64,000 nucleotides of DNA from Pseudomonadota bacterium (GTDB lineage Bacteria; Pseudomonadota; Alphaproteobacteria; Rhizobiales; Beijerinckiaceae), in assembly GCA_023386155.1 (NCBI GenBank), contig JAEWKH010000066.1:110492-174491 (forward strand), in the 5' to 3' direction. Below, in pieces: positions 23,152-32,036 of this stretch. How positions within the stretch are numbered: the first letter of the stretch is position 1; each line of letters begins with the position of its first letter. Both the position numbers and the translations under genes were made by a program. The notes below the pieces were generated by a model. That model was given only the letters and a program-made list of their open reading frames with translations. It had not been told where the DNA came from and did not search any database.

Positions 23152-24918
23152 CTATTCGGACAGGCTCAGGGCGGCGCGGACCTTGCGGTCGAGCCCGTAG
23201 AGATCCTCGAATCGCTTCACCTCGCCCTTCTCGTCGATGGTGAGCGTGAAGTAGGTCAGGTGCACGGGCAGGGGGGTGGCCAGATTAACGTAGCGCTCGC
23301 CCTTGCCGATGAGCCCACGCAGCTTCTGACCGGACCACTTGCCGTCCTTGCCCATGATCACGTCCGCAAGCTCGAAGGGCTTGTCCACGCGCACGCAGCC
23401 ATGGCTGAGGGCACGCTTGCTGGCCGAGAAGAGATTGCGGTTCGGCGTGTCGTGCAGGTAGACCGCATGCTGGTTCGGGAACATGAACTTCACGAAGCCC
23501 AGCGCATTGCGCTCGCCGGGCGGCTGCTGCACCGTGATCCGGTCGCCCCTGCGGATGATCTTGTAGCCCTTCTTCGCGGCGTAATACGGATCGTTGGCCA
23601 GGGCGGGAAGGATCTCCTTCTTCATGATCGACGGCGGGATCGTCCAGGACGGATTCACCACGAGATACTTCATGGTATCGGAGAAGATCGGGGTCTGCGA
23701 CTTCTCCTTGCCGACGATCACGCGGGCCTGGTGGACGACGCTGCCGTCCTCGATCACCTGCAGGCGGAATTCGGGCACGTTCACCATGATGTGCCGCTGC
23801 CCCAGATCGGCCGGCAGCCAGCGCCAGCGCTCCATGTTGGCGATCAGGTCCGATTGCCGCTGCGCCACCGACGGGCCGGAGAGGGCGGCCACCGTCTGGG
23901 CATTGAGAACGCCCGTGGTCGGCAGGCCCTTCTCCTTCTGGAAGGCGGCCACGGCCGAGGCCAGGCGCTCGTCGTAGACCGTCTGATTGTCCGCGTCCCT
24001 CGTGAGGTTGAACCGCGCGCGGATCAGAGGCACGCGCGGATCCTTCATGCCCACGCGCAGGATCGGTCCTCTGGGCAGGCGCACGCTCGGCTGCGAGGGA
24101 TGGTTCTCGCGCAAACTCGCCAGCCGCTCCTTCAACGCCCTGTAGCCGGGATGAGGCGGGTTGTAGGCCTCGAGGGCTCCGCCCGCATCCCCGGCGGACG
24201 AGATCCTGCCCAGCACCTCGTCAACCTCCGGGATGGCGAGCTTCGGGGTCACCAGCGGCGAGAGGCGGGCGAGGTCGATTCGCGCCCCGCGGGCATCGCG
24301 GGCATAGCGGATCACGGACAGCGAGAGCTTCACATCGGCCTTGGCCCATTGCGCCGGCGTCGCATTCTTGCGCAGGCCCCTGTCGGGCAGGGGGTAATCG
24401 GCAGGGTCGAGGCCATCCTCGTCGGCGGCCCTCAGGCGCTCCATCGCGCCCTGCGCGGCGGGAGACCAGATGCCGTCCTGCGCCCAGACGAGAGGGCGCT
24501 CGGCCTGTGCGTAATAGGCGGACAGAGCCTCCCGGTCCTTGCCGCTCACGCGCAACTCGCGCATGGCGGCGTCGTCCGCGAACAGGCCCTCCACGGCGAT
24601 GCGGACGAGATCCGCCTGCATCAGGGCCGTCACGGGGGCAGCCTCGGGCAGCGGAATGTCGATGGCAGGAGCGGGCTTCAGATCGACCGATTCGATGACG
24701 ACCGGCGCAGGCTCGGGCGCTGTGACGGGCTGCGAGACCGCATCCTTCTGCCCGGGAGCCCCCTGGACGGCAACGTCGTGGAAGGAGGGCTCCGCAGGAG
24801 CGGGCTGAACGATACCGTCCTGGCGGCCGCCTGCGTCTTCCGCCAGGACGGAAAGGGGAAGGAGGGAGACGGATCCGATGAGACCAAGCCAAAATGCGGT
24901 CTTGCGCAGGTCACGCAT
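23152..24918 (-). CDS. Murein L,D-transpeptidase (YcbB/LdtD-like)
   Basis: The 588-residue protein has a signal peptide (FWLGLIGSVSLLPLSVLAED) and a long helical region. A peptidoglycan-binding domain follows (about 300-345, LASAVAAFQKEKGLPTTGVLN), then a YkuD catalytic domain with HDTPNRNLFSASKRALSHGCVRV, whose Cys is the nucleophile. Such enzymes form 3-3 cross-links between meso-diaminopimelate residues in the periplasm. The ATG at 24918 is chosen because AGGAGC precedes it by six bases; an ATG at 24933 is in frame. It is next to the M15-like peptidase gene on the same strand. Confidence 0.9.
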   Translation of the reverse strand: MRDLRKTAFWLGLIGSVSLLPLSVLAEDAGGRQDGIVQPAPAEPSFHDVAVQGAPGQKDAVSQPVTAPEPAPVVIESVDLKPAPAIDIPLPEAAPVTALMQADLVRIAVEGLFADDAAMRELRVSGKDREALSAYYAQAERPLVWAQDGIWSPAAQGAMERLRAADEDGLDPADYPLPDRGLRKNATPAQWAKADVKLSLSVIRYARDARGARIDLARLSPLVTPKLAIPEVDEVLGRISSAGDAGGALEAYNPPHPGYRALKERLASLRENHPSQPSVRLPRGPILRVGMKDPRVPLIRARFNLTRDADNQTVYDERLASAVAAFQKEKGLPTTGVLNAQTVAALSGPSVAQRQSDLIANMERWRWLPADLGQRHIMVNVPEFRLQVIEDGSVVHQARVIVGKEKSQTPIFSDTMKYLVVNPSWTIPPSIMKKEILPALANDPYYAAKKGYKIIRRGDRITVQQPPGERNALGFVKFMFPNQHAVYLHDTPNRNLFSASKRALSHGCVRVDKPFELADVIMGKDGKWSGQKLRGLIGKGERYVNLATPLPVHLTYFTLTIDEKGEVKRFEDLYGLDRKVRAALSLSE

Positions 24919-25211
24919 GATCTTGCTCCTCATCGCAATGAAGGTGGAGACCGGAACAGTCTCCCGTCAAATGGATTTCGTCAGTGTTCCCGCACACGTT
25001 CTGTTACGCTTAACGCGCGAAACGCCGTGCGGCTTCATCGTCTAGGCCAAGTTCTTTCAATTTTCTGTAAAGGGCCGCAGGGCGCATGCGCCCGTACCGC
25101 CGTGCAGCGGCGACCCGCGGCCCTCCGCCGATATGGGTTGATCCGGAGAGCGCGACGGCCAATATGTGTGCAGGACCATTTCCTTAGACCCTCCCAGGCA
25201 GGCCATCGCCC

Positions 25212-27065
25212 GTGACCTCTCAGAACGTTTCTCCCTTGCACCACCCGTCCACCGCCGGCGCCGCACAGGCCGAACTCGGGTCGCTGCCGGAATGGGACCT
25301 GTCCCATCTCTATCCCGGCATGGACAGCGAGGCCTTCAGGCGCGACCTCGCCAGGGCGGAAGCCGAGTGCAAGGCCTTCGCCGCTGCCTATCGCGGCAAG
25401 CTCGATGAGATGGCGCGGGGCGACAAGGCCTCTGGACGGCTGGACGAGGTTGTGAGGCGCTACGAGGCGATCGAGGACCTTCTCGGCCGCCTCATGTCCT
25501 ATGCGGGCCTCATCTATTCCGGCGACACCACCGATCCGGTCCGGGCGAAGTTCTATGGCGATACCCAGGAACGCCTGACCGCCGCCTCGACGGAGCTCCT
25601 CTTCTTCGCGCTCGAACTCAACCGCATCGACGACGCGGTTCTCGACAAGGCCATGAGCGAGGAGCCGCTGAAGCATTACAGGCCCTGGATCGAGGACCTG
25701 CGCAAGGACAAGCCGTTCCAGCTCGAGGACAAGATCGAGCAGCTCTTCCACGAGAAGTCGGTGACCGGCCGCTCGGCCTGGAACCGCCTGTTCGACGAGA
25801 CCATCGCGTCCCTGCGCTTCACGGTGCGAGGCGAGGAACTGCCCATCGAGCCGACCCTGAACAAGCTTCAGGATCCGGACGAGAGCGTGCGCAAGGACGC
25901 GTCCGACGCCCTGGCCAAGACCTTCAAGGCCAATCTTCGCACCTTCACCCTCATCACCAACACGCTCGCCAAGGACAAGGAAATATCCGACCGCTGGCGC
26001 GGCTTCGAGGACGTGGCCGATTCCCGCCATCTGGCGAACCGGGTCGAGCGCGAGGTCGTGGAGGCGATGGTCTCGGCCGTGCGCGAGGCCTATCCGCGCC
26101 TGTCGCACCGCTACTACGCCCTGAAGGCCAAGTGGTTCGGCAAGGACAAACTCGACCATTGGGACCGCAACGCCCCCCTGCCGAAGGTCGAGCAGCGCAC
26201 CATTCCCTGGAACGACGCGAAGGACACCGTGCTCTCGGCCTATTCGGCCTTCTCGCCGCGCATGGCCGACATTGCGAAGCGCTTCTTCGACGAGGGCTGG
26301 ATCGATGCGCCGACCCGTCCGGGCAAGGCGCCCGGCGCCTTCGCCCATCCGACGGTGCCCTCCGCCCATCCCTACGTGCTCCTGAACTACCAGGGCAAGC
26401 CGCGGGACGTGATGACGCTGGCCCACGAGCTGGGTCACGGGGTGCATCAGGTCATGGCCAGCCCCAACGGCGCCCTCATGGCGCCCACACCCTTGACGCT
26501 CGCCGAGACGGCATCCGTCTTCGGCGAGATGCTCACCTTCCGCCGCCTCCTCGACCAGACAACCAACCCGGTGCAGCGCAAGGCGATGCTGGCGGCGAAA
26601 GTCGAGGACATGCTCAACACGGTGGTGCGCCAGATCGCGTTCTATTCCTTCGAGCGCAAGGTGCATGTGGAGCGCCGCAACGGCGAGCTCACGGCGGACA
26701 AGCTGTGCGAGCTCTGGATGTCGGTGCAGGACGAATCGCTGGGTCCGGCGATACGCCTGGGTCCGGGCTACGAGAGCTTCTGGACCTATATCCCGCACTT
26801 CATCCACTCGCCGTTCTATGTCTACGCCTATGCCTTCGGCGACTGCCTCGTGAACTCGCTCTACGGCGTCTATGAACGCTCCAACGAAGGCTTCGTGGAC
26901 CGCTATTTCGCGCTTCTCTCGGCGGGCGGCACCAAGCACTACTCGGAACTCCTCGCGCCCTTCGGCCTTAATGCCGGCGACCCGTCCTTCTGGCAGATCG
27001 GTCTGTCGATGATCGAGCGCCTGATCGGCGAGCTGGAGACGATGGAAAGGGACACGCCGCGATGA
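25212..27065 (+). CDS. pepF: M3-family oligoendopeptidase F
   Basis: The 617-residue protein starts with GTG. It has the M3 zinc motif LAHELGHGVHQ (HELGH at 405-409) with the third ligand in LAETASVFGEM, and the C-terminal SPFYVYAYAFGD region typical of PepF. It is a cytoplasmic peptidase cleaving short peptides. Full length, no oddities. The opposite strand holds a very long open frame that is only a GC-driven shadow. Confidence 0.93.
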   Translation: MTSQNVSPLHHPSTAGAAQAELGSLPEWDLSHLYPGMDSEAFRRDLARAEAECKAFAAAYRGKLDEMARGDKASGRLDEVVRRYEAIEDLLGRLMSYAGLIYSGDTTDPVRAKFYGDTQERLTAASTELLFFALELNRIDDAVLDKAMSEEPLKHYRPWIEDLRKDKPFQLEDKIEQLFHEKSVTGRSAWNRLFDETIASLRFTVRGEELPIEPTLNKLQDPDESVRKDASDALAKTFKANLRTFTLITNTLAKDKEISDRWRGFEDVADSRHLANRVEREVVEAMVSAVREAYPRLSHRYYALKAKWFGKDKLDHWDRNAPLPKVEQRTIPWNDAKDTVLSAYSAFSPRMADIAKRFFDEGWIDAPTRPGKAPGAFAHPTVPSAHPYVLLNYQGKPRDVMTLAHELGHGVHQVMASPNGALMAPTPLTLAETASVFGEMLTFRRLLDQTTNPVQRKAMLAAKVEDMLNTVVRQIAFYSFERKVHVERRNGELTADKLCELWMSVQDESLGPAIRLGPGYESFWTYIPHFIHSPFYVYAYAFGDCLVNSLYGVYERSNEGFVDRYFALLSAGGTKHYSELLAPFGLNAGDPSFWQIGLSMIERLIGELETMERDTPR

Positions 27066-27185
27066 GTCCTCAGGGCGCCTGCGCCTGAACCGCCAGCATG
27101 GTTGCGCCTGCACAATGTCGAGGCGATCTGTTCCGTGACAGATCGCCGGCAATCTGGTTTTCGATTTTCGGGAAGAGCCCTCCGC

Positions 27186-28553
27186 ATGGCCGATCGTGAC
27201 AACGAAGCAAACCGCTTCTCCGCCCGCGCCGCCCGCTATGCCCGCGTGGGCGCCAATATGGGCGGGGTCGCGGCCCGCATGGCCGGTTCGCGGCTGTTCG
27301 GGGGCGATGCGCGCGATGCGTCCAACGCGGCGGTGCTGGCGCAGGCGCTCGGCGGGCTGAAAGGCCCGATCATGAAGGTGGCGCAGCTTCTGGCCACCAT
27401 CCCGGACCTCATCCCGCCGGAATATGCCGCCGAGCTGCAGAAGCTCCAGAGCGAGGCCCCGCCCATGGGGGCGGCCTTCGTGAAGCGGCGCATGCAGGCG
27501 GAGCTGGGGCCGCAATGGCAGGGCCGGTTCGGCTCCTTCGACCTCAATCCCGCGGCGGCCGCCTCGCTCGGCCAGGTCCATCGCGCGACCACGAAGGACG
27601 GCGAGAAGCTCGCCTGCAAGCTGCAATATCCCGACATGCAGTCGGCCGTGGAGGCGGACCTGCAACAGCTCGAATGGGTCTTCGCCGTGCATCGCCGCAT
27701 GGATCCCGCCATCGACACCCGGGAGATCGCCAAGGAGATCGGCGAGCGGGTGCGCGAGGAGCTCGATTACGAGCGCGAGGCGAAGCACGCAGCGCTCTAT
27801 GCCCAGACCCTCGCGGACGTGGAGGAGGTCCGGGTCCCGCGGGTCCATCCCGAATTGTCCACTCGGCGGCTCCTATCGCTCGAATGGCTGGAGGGCGAGA
27901 AGATCCTCGGGTTCACCGAGGCCCCGGTCGAGATCCGCAACCGGCTGGCGGTGGCCATGTTCAAGGCCTGGTGGCACCCCTTCAGCCACGCGGCCGTCAT
28001 CCATGGGGATCCGCATCTGGGCAATTACACGGTCTTCTCCGAGGACGGGGAGGCGAGGGGCATCAATCTCCTCGACTACGGCTGCATCCGCATCTTCCAT
28101 CCGCGCTTCGTCGGCGGCGTGGTCGACCTCTACCGCGGGCTCCAGACCGACGACCGGGCCCGCGTCGTCCACGCCTACGAGACCTGGGGCTTCAAGAGCC
28201 TGTCGAACGAGCTGATCGACATCCTCAACATCTGGGCCCGCTTCATCTATGCCCCGCTCCTCGACGACCGGGTCCGCACGGTGGCCGACGGCGTGAAGCC
28301 CGGCGAATACGGACGCCGCCAGGCCTTCGAGGTCCACAGGGCCCTGAAGGAGAAGGGCCCCGTCACCGTCCCGCGCGAGTTCGTGTTCATGGACCGGGCC
28401 GCCGTGGGACTGGGGGCGGTCTTCCTGCACCTCAAGGCCGAGCTGAACTACCACCGGCTGTTCGAAGACGAGATCGAGCGCTTCTCCCTGGAGACCCTGG
28501 AGCAGAAGCAGAAAGAGGCGCTGGAAGCTTCCGGTTTACCAAATCCTGTGTAA
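27186..28553 (+). CDS. ABC1/UbiB-family atypical kinase
   Basis: The 455-residue protein shows the ABC1 family set: GLKGPIMKVAQLLATIPDLIPPEYAAELQKLQSEAPPM at the start (the KxGQ-like motif), ASLGQVHRAT as glycine loop, KLQYPD, and HGDPHLGNYTVF with LLDYGCIRIF as catalytic and metal-binding parts. Family members support ubiquinone synthesis or lipid homeostasis at the membrane. The ATG at 27186 agrees with the family N-terminus; an earlier in-frame start (27102) adds unrelated residues. It follows pepF by 120 bp. Confidence 0.88.
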   Translation: MADRDNEANRFSARAARYARVGANMGGVAARMAGSRLFGGDARDASNAAVLAQALGGLKGPIMKVAQLLATIPDLIPPEYAAELQKLQSEAPPMGAAFVKRRMQAELGPQWQGRFGSFDLNPAAAASLGQVHRATTKDGEKLACKLQYPDMQSAVEADLQQLEWVFAVHRRMDPAIDTREIAKEIGERVREELDYEREAKHAALYAQTLADVEEVRVPRVHPELSTRRLLSLEWLEGEKILGFTEAPVEIRNRLAVAMFKAWWHPFSHAAVIHGDPHLGNYTVFSEDGEARGINLLDYGCIRIFHPRFVGGVVDLYRGLQTDDRARVVHAYETWGFKSLSNELIDILNIWARFIYAPLLDDRVRTVADGVKPGEYGRRQAFEVHRALKEKGPVTVPREFVFMDRAAVGLGAVFLHLKAELNYHRLFEDEIERFSLETLEQKQKEALEASGLPNPV

Positions 28554-28599
28554 TGAGGTTGCATCTTTCGCCGTTCGGCCTTAGGGCATGACCAAGCGT

Positions 28600-28716
28600 C
28601 AGTGCATCGTGCGGAAAAGTGGGTCCGGTTTTCCGTGAAGAACGATGCGCTCATCAAAAGAGAAAGCATCGGATGGATCCCAAAAGTGGATTCCACTTTT
28701 GGGTCCGATGCTCGAG
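28600..28716. repeat. Dispersed palindromic repeat, copy 2
   Basis: GCGGAAAAGTGGGTCCGGTTTT at the left and CCAAAAGTGGATTCCACTTTTGG with GGTCCGATGCTC at the right flank an AT-rich middle. It ends 10 bp before the ATG of the glycosyltransferase gene, so it forms part of that gene's leader. Confidence 0.75.
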
Positions 28717-28725
28717 GGGCAGCCG

Positions 28726-29943
28726 ATGAAAATTGCTTTCGTTCACCAGAACTTTCCAGGTCAATTCCTTCGACTGGCCAGGACCTTCGTGGCCGAGGGG
28801 CACGAGGTCGTGGGCCTCGGGATGGTCAAGCAATGCGCCATTCCGGGCGTGAAGTATTTCCCCTACGACGCGGTCCCCGGTCCGGACGACGCGCCCTATC
28901 AGAACCGCTTTTCCCCCGTCGTTCCGCGCCTGCGCCGCGCCTATGGGGTCGCCCACAAGGCCCGGGCCCTCGCCCGGCAGGGCTTCGAGCCGGACGTGGT
29001 GGTGGTCAATACGGGCTGGGGCGAGAACCTGTTCCTGAAGGACATCTGGCCCAAGGCCCGCCACGTGGCCTATTTCGAGTATTATTATCACGCCAAGGGT
29101 CAGGATCTCGACTTCGATCCCGAGTTCCCGGTCACCAACGAGGAGGTGATCTGGCGCCTGCGCCTGAAGAATTCGATGCAGCTCGGCGCCCTCGATGCCG
29201 CCGACGTGGCCGTGGCGCCGACCCGCTACCAGCGGGACACCTTCCCGGCCTACCTGCACGACCGGCTCGCCATCATTCATGACGGCATCGACACCCATAA
29301 GCTCCTGCCCGACCCGAACGTCCGGATCCAGCTCGGGGAGGGCGGGCCGCAGCTCACCCGCGAGAAGCCCGTGGTCACCTACGTGACCCGCAACATCGAG
29401 CCGATGCGCGGTGCTCACATCGTCTTCAAGAGCCTGCCCTACCTGCTCGACATCGACCCCGAACTCCGGGTCGTCATCATCGGCGGCAAGGGCCAGAGCT
29501 ATTCCGGCTCCGCGCCGGCCGGGCAGTCCTGGTTCGACGTCTTCAAGGCCAAGATCGAGCGGCCCGTCGACTGGTCGCGGGTCCATTTCGTCGGAAACCT
29601 GCCCTACGACCAGTTCGTGAAGGTCCTGCAGGTCTCCTCGGCCCATGTCTACATGACCTATCCCTTCGTCCTGTCCTGGTCCTCCATCGAGGCGATGGCG
29701 CTCGAATGCCGGATCGTCGCCTCGGACACCGAGCCGGTGCGGGAGGTCATCCAGGACGGGGTGAACGGGCGCCTCTTCCCCTTCTTCGACGAGAAGGCGC
29801 TGGCCGAGCGGGTGCGCGAGACCCTGGCGGACGGGGAGAGGTCCGCCGCCATGGCGGCGGAAGCTCGCCGAATCGCCGTCGCGAAATATGATTACGAGAC
29901 CGTCTGCCTGCCCCAGTGGCGCGAGTTTCTGGGGGTCAGATAG
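28726..29943 (+). CDS. GT4-like glycosyltransferase
   Basis: The 405-residue protein begins MKIAFVHQNFPGQFLRLA, a GT-B N-terminal strand. Its C-terminal half has the nucleotide-sugar region: VTYVTRNIEPMRGAHIVFKSL, VHFVGNLPYDQFVKVLQVSSAHVYMTYPFVLSWSSIEAMA and a DGVNGRLFPFFD loop. The SSIEAMALECRIVASDTEPVREVI stretch is the family-1/4 E-x7-E motif. It probably builds an extracellular or capsular sugar; substrate unknown. The ATG at 28726 follows GAGGGG. No other sugar genes are adjacent. Confidence 0.85.
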   Translation: MKIAFVHQNFPGQFLRLARTFVAEGHEVVGLGMVKQCAIPGVKYFPYDAVPGPDDAPYQNRFSPVVPRLRRAYGVAHKARALARQGFEPDVVVVNTGWGENLFLKDIWPKARHVAYFEYYYHAKGQDLDFDPEFPVTNEEVIWRLRLKNSMQLGALDAADVAVAPTRYQRDTFPAYLHDRLAIIHDGIDTHKLLPDPNVRIQLGEGGPQLTREKPVVTYVTRNIEPMRGAHIVFKSLPYLLDIDPELRVVIIGGKGQSYSGSAPAGQSWFDVFKAKIERPVDWSRVHFVGNLPYDQFVKVLQVSSAHVYMTYPFVLSWSSIEAMALECRIVASDTEPVREVIQDGVNGRLFPFFDEKALAERVRETLADGERSAAMAAEARRIAVAKYDYETVCLPQWREFLGVR

Positions 29944-30055
29944 GGGAAAAAGCATTCATAAAGTTTTCGTTTGGAGCCATTCGAAAGATTGCAGCTCCTC
30001 ACCGCATGCGTTAAACGCAGCAGTTAACAAGTGACGCTGAACAGGGCTTGGAATT

Positions 30056-30349
30056 ATGGCCGATACAAAACATGCGCCGCACGGGGGCTACAGTCCGGAT
30101 ATGGACAGCCGCGCCCATGAGGCGACCTATCAGGGATTCGTCCAGTTTGCCGAGATCGGCACCGCCGTCGTCATCTGCCACGTGCTGGCGCTCGCGGTCG
30201 GCGGCATCAAGCACGCCTGGCTGACGGCGATCTTCGGCGTGATCCTCTCGCTCGTCGCGGGCGGCATCGGCGCCATGGCCCCCTCCGTCGGGGTGCGCGC
30301 TCCGGCTGCCGTCGGGGGTCTCCTTCTGCTGGCGCTCATCTTCTACTGA
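30056..30349 (+). CDS. aa3-type cytochrome c oxidase subunit IV
   Basis: The 97-residue protein contains MDSRAHEATYQGFVQFAEIGTAVVICHVLAL, the motif of the small alphaproteobacterial subunit IV, then two more hydrophobic segments. Usual members have one membrane helix, so this one is somewhat long. It lies directly upstream of the transhydrogenase genes, a common arrangement in this order, though no oxidase core genes are present in the window. Confidence 0.8.
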   Translation: MADTKHAPHGGYSPDMDSRAHEATYQGFVQFAEIGTAVVICHVLALAVGGIKHAWLTAIFGVILSLVAGGIGAMAPSVGVRAPAAVGGLLLLALIFY

Positions 30350-30425
30350 GCAGGGCGGGTGGCCGTTTGACGGAAGTGACAAGAGCTTGATTTCAAGCCG
30401 TTGAGCAGATCGCAGGGGGGCTAAA

Positions 30426-31562
30426 ATGCGGATCGCCGTTCTCTCCGAAACCGATAGAGCGGAGACACGCGTTTCCGCCACCCCTGAGACCGTCAAGAAA
30501 TACAAGAACCTCGGCGCGGACGTGGTCGTCCAGGCCAAGGCGGGCGCGAAGGCCGGCATCCCCGATGCCGAGTTCGAGGCCGCCGGCGCTTCGATCGCCA
30601 AGACGGCCAAGGAGGCCCTGAAGGATGCCGATGTCATCCTCAAGGTCCGCCGCCCCGCGGAGGGCGAACTGAAGGGCGCCAAGCCCGGCGCGCTGGTCAT
30701 CGCCATCATGGATCCCTACGGCCAGGACGCTGCCCTCAAGGCCCTGGCCGATGCCCAGGTTTCCGCCTTCGCCATGGAGCTGATGCCCCGCATCACCCGT
30801 GCGCAGGTGATGGACGTGCTGTCCTCCCAGGCCAATCTCGCCGGCTACCGGGCCGTCATCGACGCCACCGCCGAATACGGCCGCGCCCTGCCCATGATGA
30901 TGACCGCCGCCGGCACGGTGCCCGCGGCCCGCATCTTCGTCATGGGAGCCGGCGTCGCCGGCCTTCAGGCCATCGCCACCGCCCGCCGCCTCGGCGCCGT
31001 GGTGACCGCCACCGACGTGCGCCCCGCCGCCAAGGAGCAGGTGGAGAGCCTGGGCGCCAAGTTCATCGCCGTGGAGGACGAGGAGTTCAAGCAGGCGGAG
31101 ACCGCCGGCGGCTACGCCAAGGAGATGTCGGCGGAGTACAAGGCCAAGCAGGCGGAGCTCGTCGCCTCCCACATCGCCAAGCAGGACATCGTCATCACCA
31201 CGGCCCTGATCCCGGGCCGCCCGGCGCCGAAGCTCGTGTCCCGCGCCATGGTCGAATCCATGAAGCCCGGCTCGGTGGTGGTCGATCTGGCCGTGGAGCG
31301 CGGCGGCAATTGCGAGCTGGCCCAGCCGGGCCAGGTGGTGGAGCACAACGGCGTGAAGATCGTGGGCCACCTCAACGTGCCCGGACGCCTCGCCGCCACG
31401 GCATCCAGCCTCTACGCGAAGAACCTCTACGCCTTCGTCGAGACGCTGGTGGACAAGGAAACCAAGGCTCTGGCCGTGAAGTGGGACGACGATCTGGTCA
31501 AGGCCACCTGCCTGACCCGTGACGGCGCCATCGTCCACACCGCCTTCCAGCCGACCGCTTAA
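30426..31562 (+). CDS. pntAA: NAD(P) transhydrogenase subunit alpha part 1
   Basis: The 378-residue soluble NAD(H)-binding domain I of proton-translocating transhydrogenase. It starts MRIAVLSETDRAETRVSATPETVKK, has the Rossmann glycine motif VMGAGVAGLQAIATARRLGAVVTATDVR, and the mobile-loop region KEMSAEYKAKQAELVASHIAKQDIVITTALIPGR. In this order subunit alpha is split in two genes; it couples hydride transfer from NADH to NADP with inward proton flow. First of a three-gene operon. Confidence 0.95.
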   Translation: MRIAVLSETDRAETRVSATPETVKKYKNLGADVVVQAKAGAKAGIPDAEFEAAGASIAKTAKEALKDADVILKVRRPAEGELKGAKPGALVIAIMDPYGQDAALKALADAQVSAFAMELMPRITRAQVMDVLSSQANLAGYRAVIDATAEYGRALPMMMTAAGTVPAARIFVMGAGVAGLQAIATARRLGAVVTATDVRPAAKEQVESLGAKFIAVEDEEFKQAETAGGYAKEMSAEYKAKQAELVASHIAKQDIVITTALIPGRPAPKLVSRAMVESMKPGSVVVDLAVERGGNCELAQPGQVVEHNGVKIVGHLNVPGRLAATASSLYAKNLYAFVETLVDKETKALAVKWDDDLVKATCLTRDGAIVHTAFQPTA

Positions 31563-31582
31563 ACCGTCCAGGGGAGGACACC

Positions 31583-32032
31583 ATGGCAACGCTTACGCCC
31601 GAACAGGCCGTCGAGCAGGCCCGAGCGGCGGCAGAGGCTGCCCGACGCTCGGCCGAGGCGGCCCAGACCATCGCCGACCAGGTCGCGGACGCGGCAGGCG
31701 CCGCCGCCGCCGCCGTCACCCACGGGGCCGTCGACCCGACGGTGTTCCGCCTCGCCATCTTCGTCCTGGCGATCTTCGTCGGCTATTACGTGGTCTGGCA
31801 GGTCACTCCGGCCCTGCACACGCCGCTGATGTCGGTCACCAACGCCATCTCGTCGGTGATCGTGGTCGGCGCCGTGCTGGCGGTGGGCGTCGATGTGGCC
31901 CCGGGCCTCGGCGAGGGGCCGGTCTGGGCCCGGGCGCTCGGCTTCATCGGCCTCGTCCTGGCGTCCATCAACATCTTCGGCGGCTTCCTGGTGACCCAGC
32001 GCATGCTCGCCATGTACCGCAAGAAGGGGTGA
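31583..32032 (+). CDS. pntAB: NAD(P) transhydrogenase subunit alpha part 2
   Basis: The 149-residue membrane part has four hydrophobic segments: LAIFVLAIFVGYYVVWQVT, then ALHTPLMSVTNAISSVIVVGAVLAVG (the conserved transhydrogenase stretch), and two near the C-terminus. The N-terminal 50 residues are an Ala/Glu-rich, probably helical linker. It starts 20 bp after pntAA and ends 4 bp before pntB. Confidence 0.95.
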   Translation: MATLTPEQAVEQARAAAEAARRSAEAAQTIADQVADAAGAAAAAVTHGAVDPTVFRLAIFVLAIFVGYYVVWQVTPALHTPLMSVTNAISSVIVVGAVLAVGVDVAPGLGEGPVWARALGFIGLVLASINIFGGFLVTQRMLAMYRKKG

Positions 32033-32036
32033 GGCG

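Noticed and set aside
25035..27848. A 937-codon open frame on the strand opposite pepF
   Set aside because: It mirrors pepF in high-GC sequence; its product has no motif and an Arg/Gly/His/Leu bias typical of antisense shadows.
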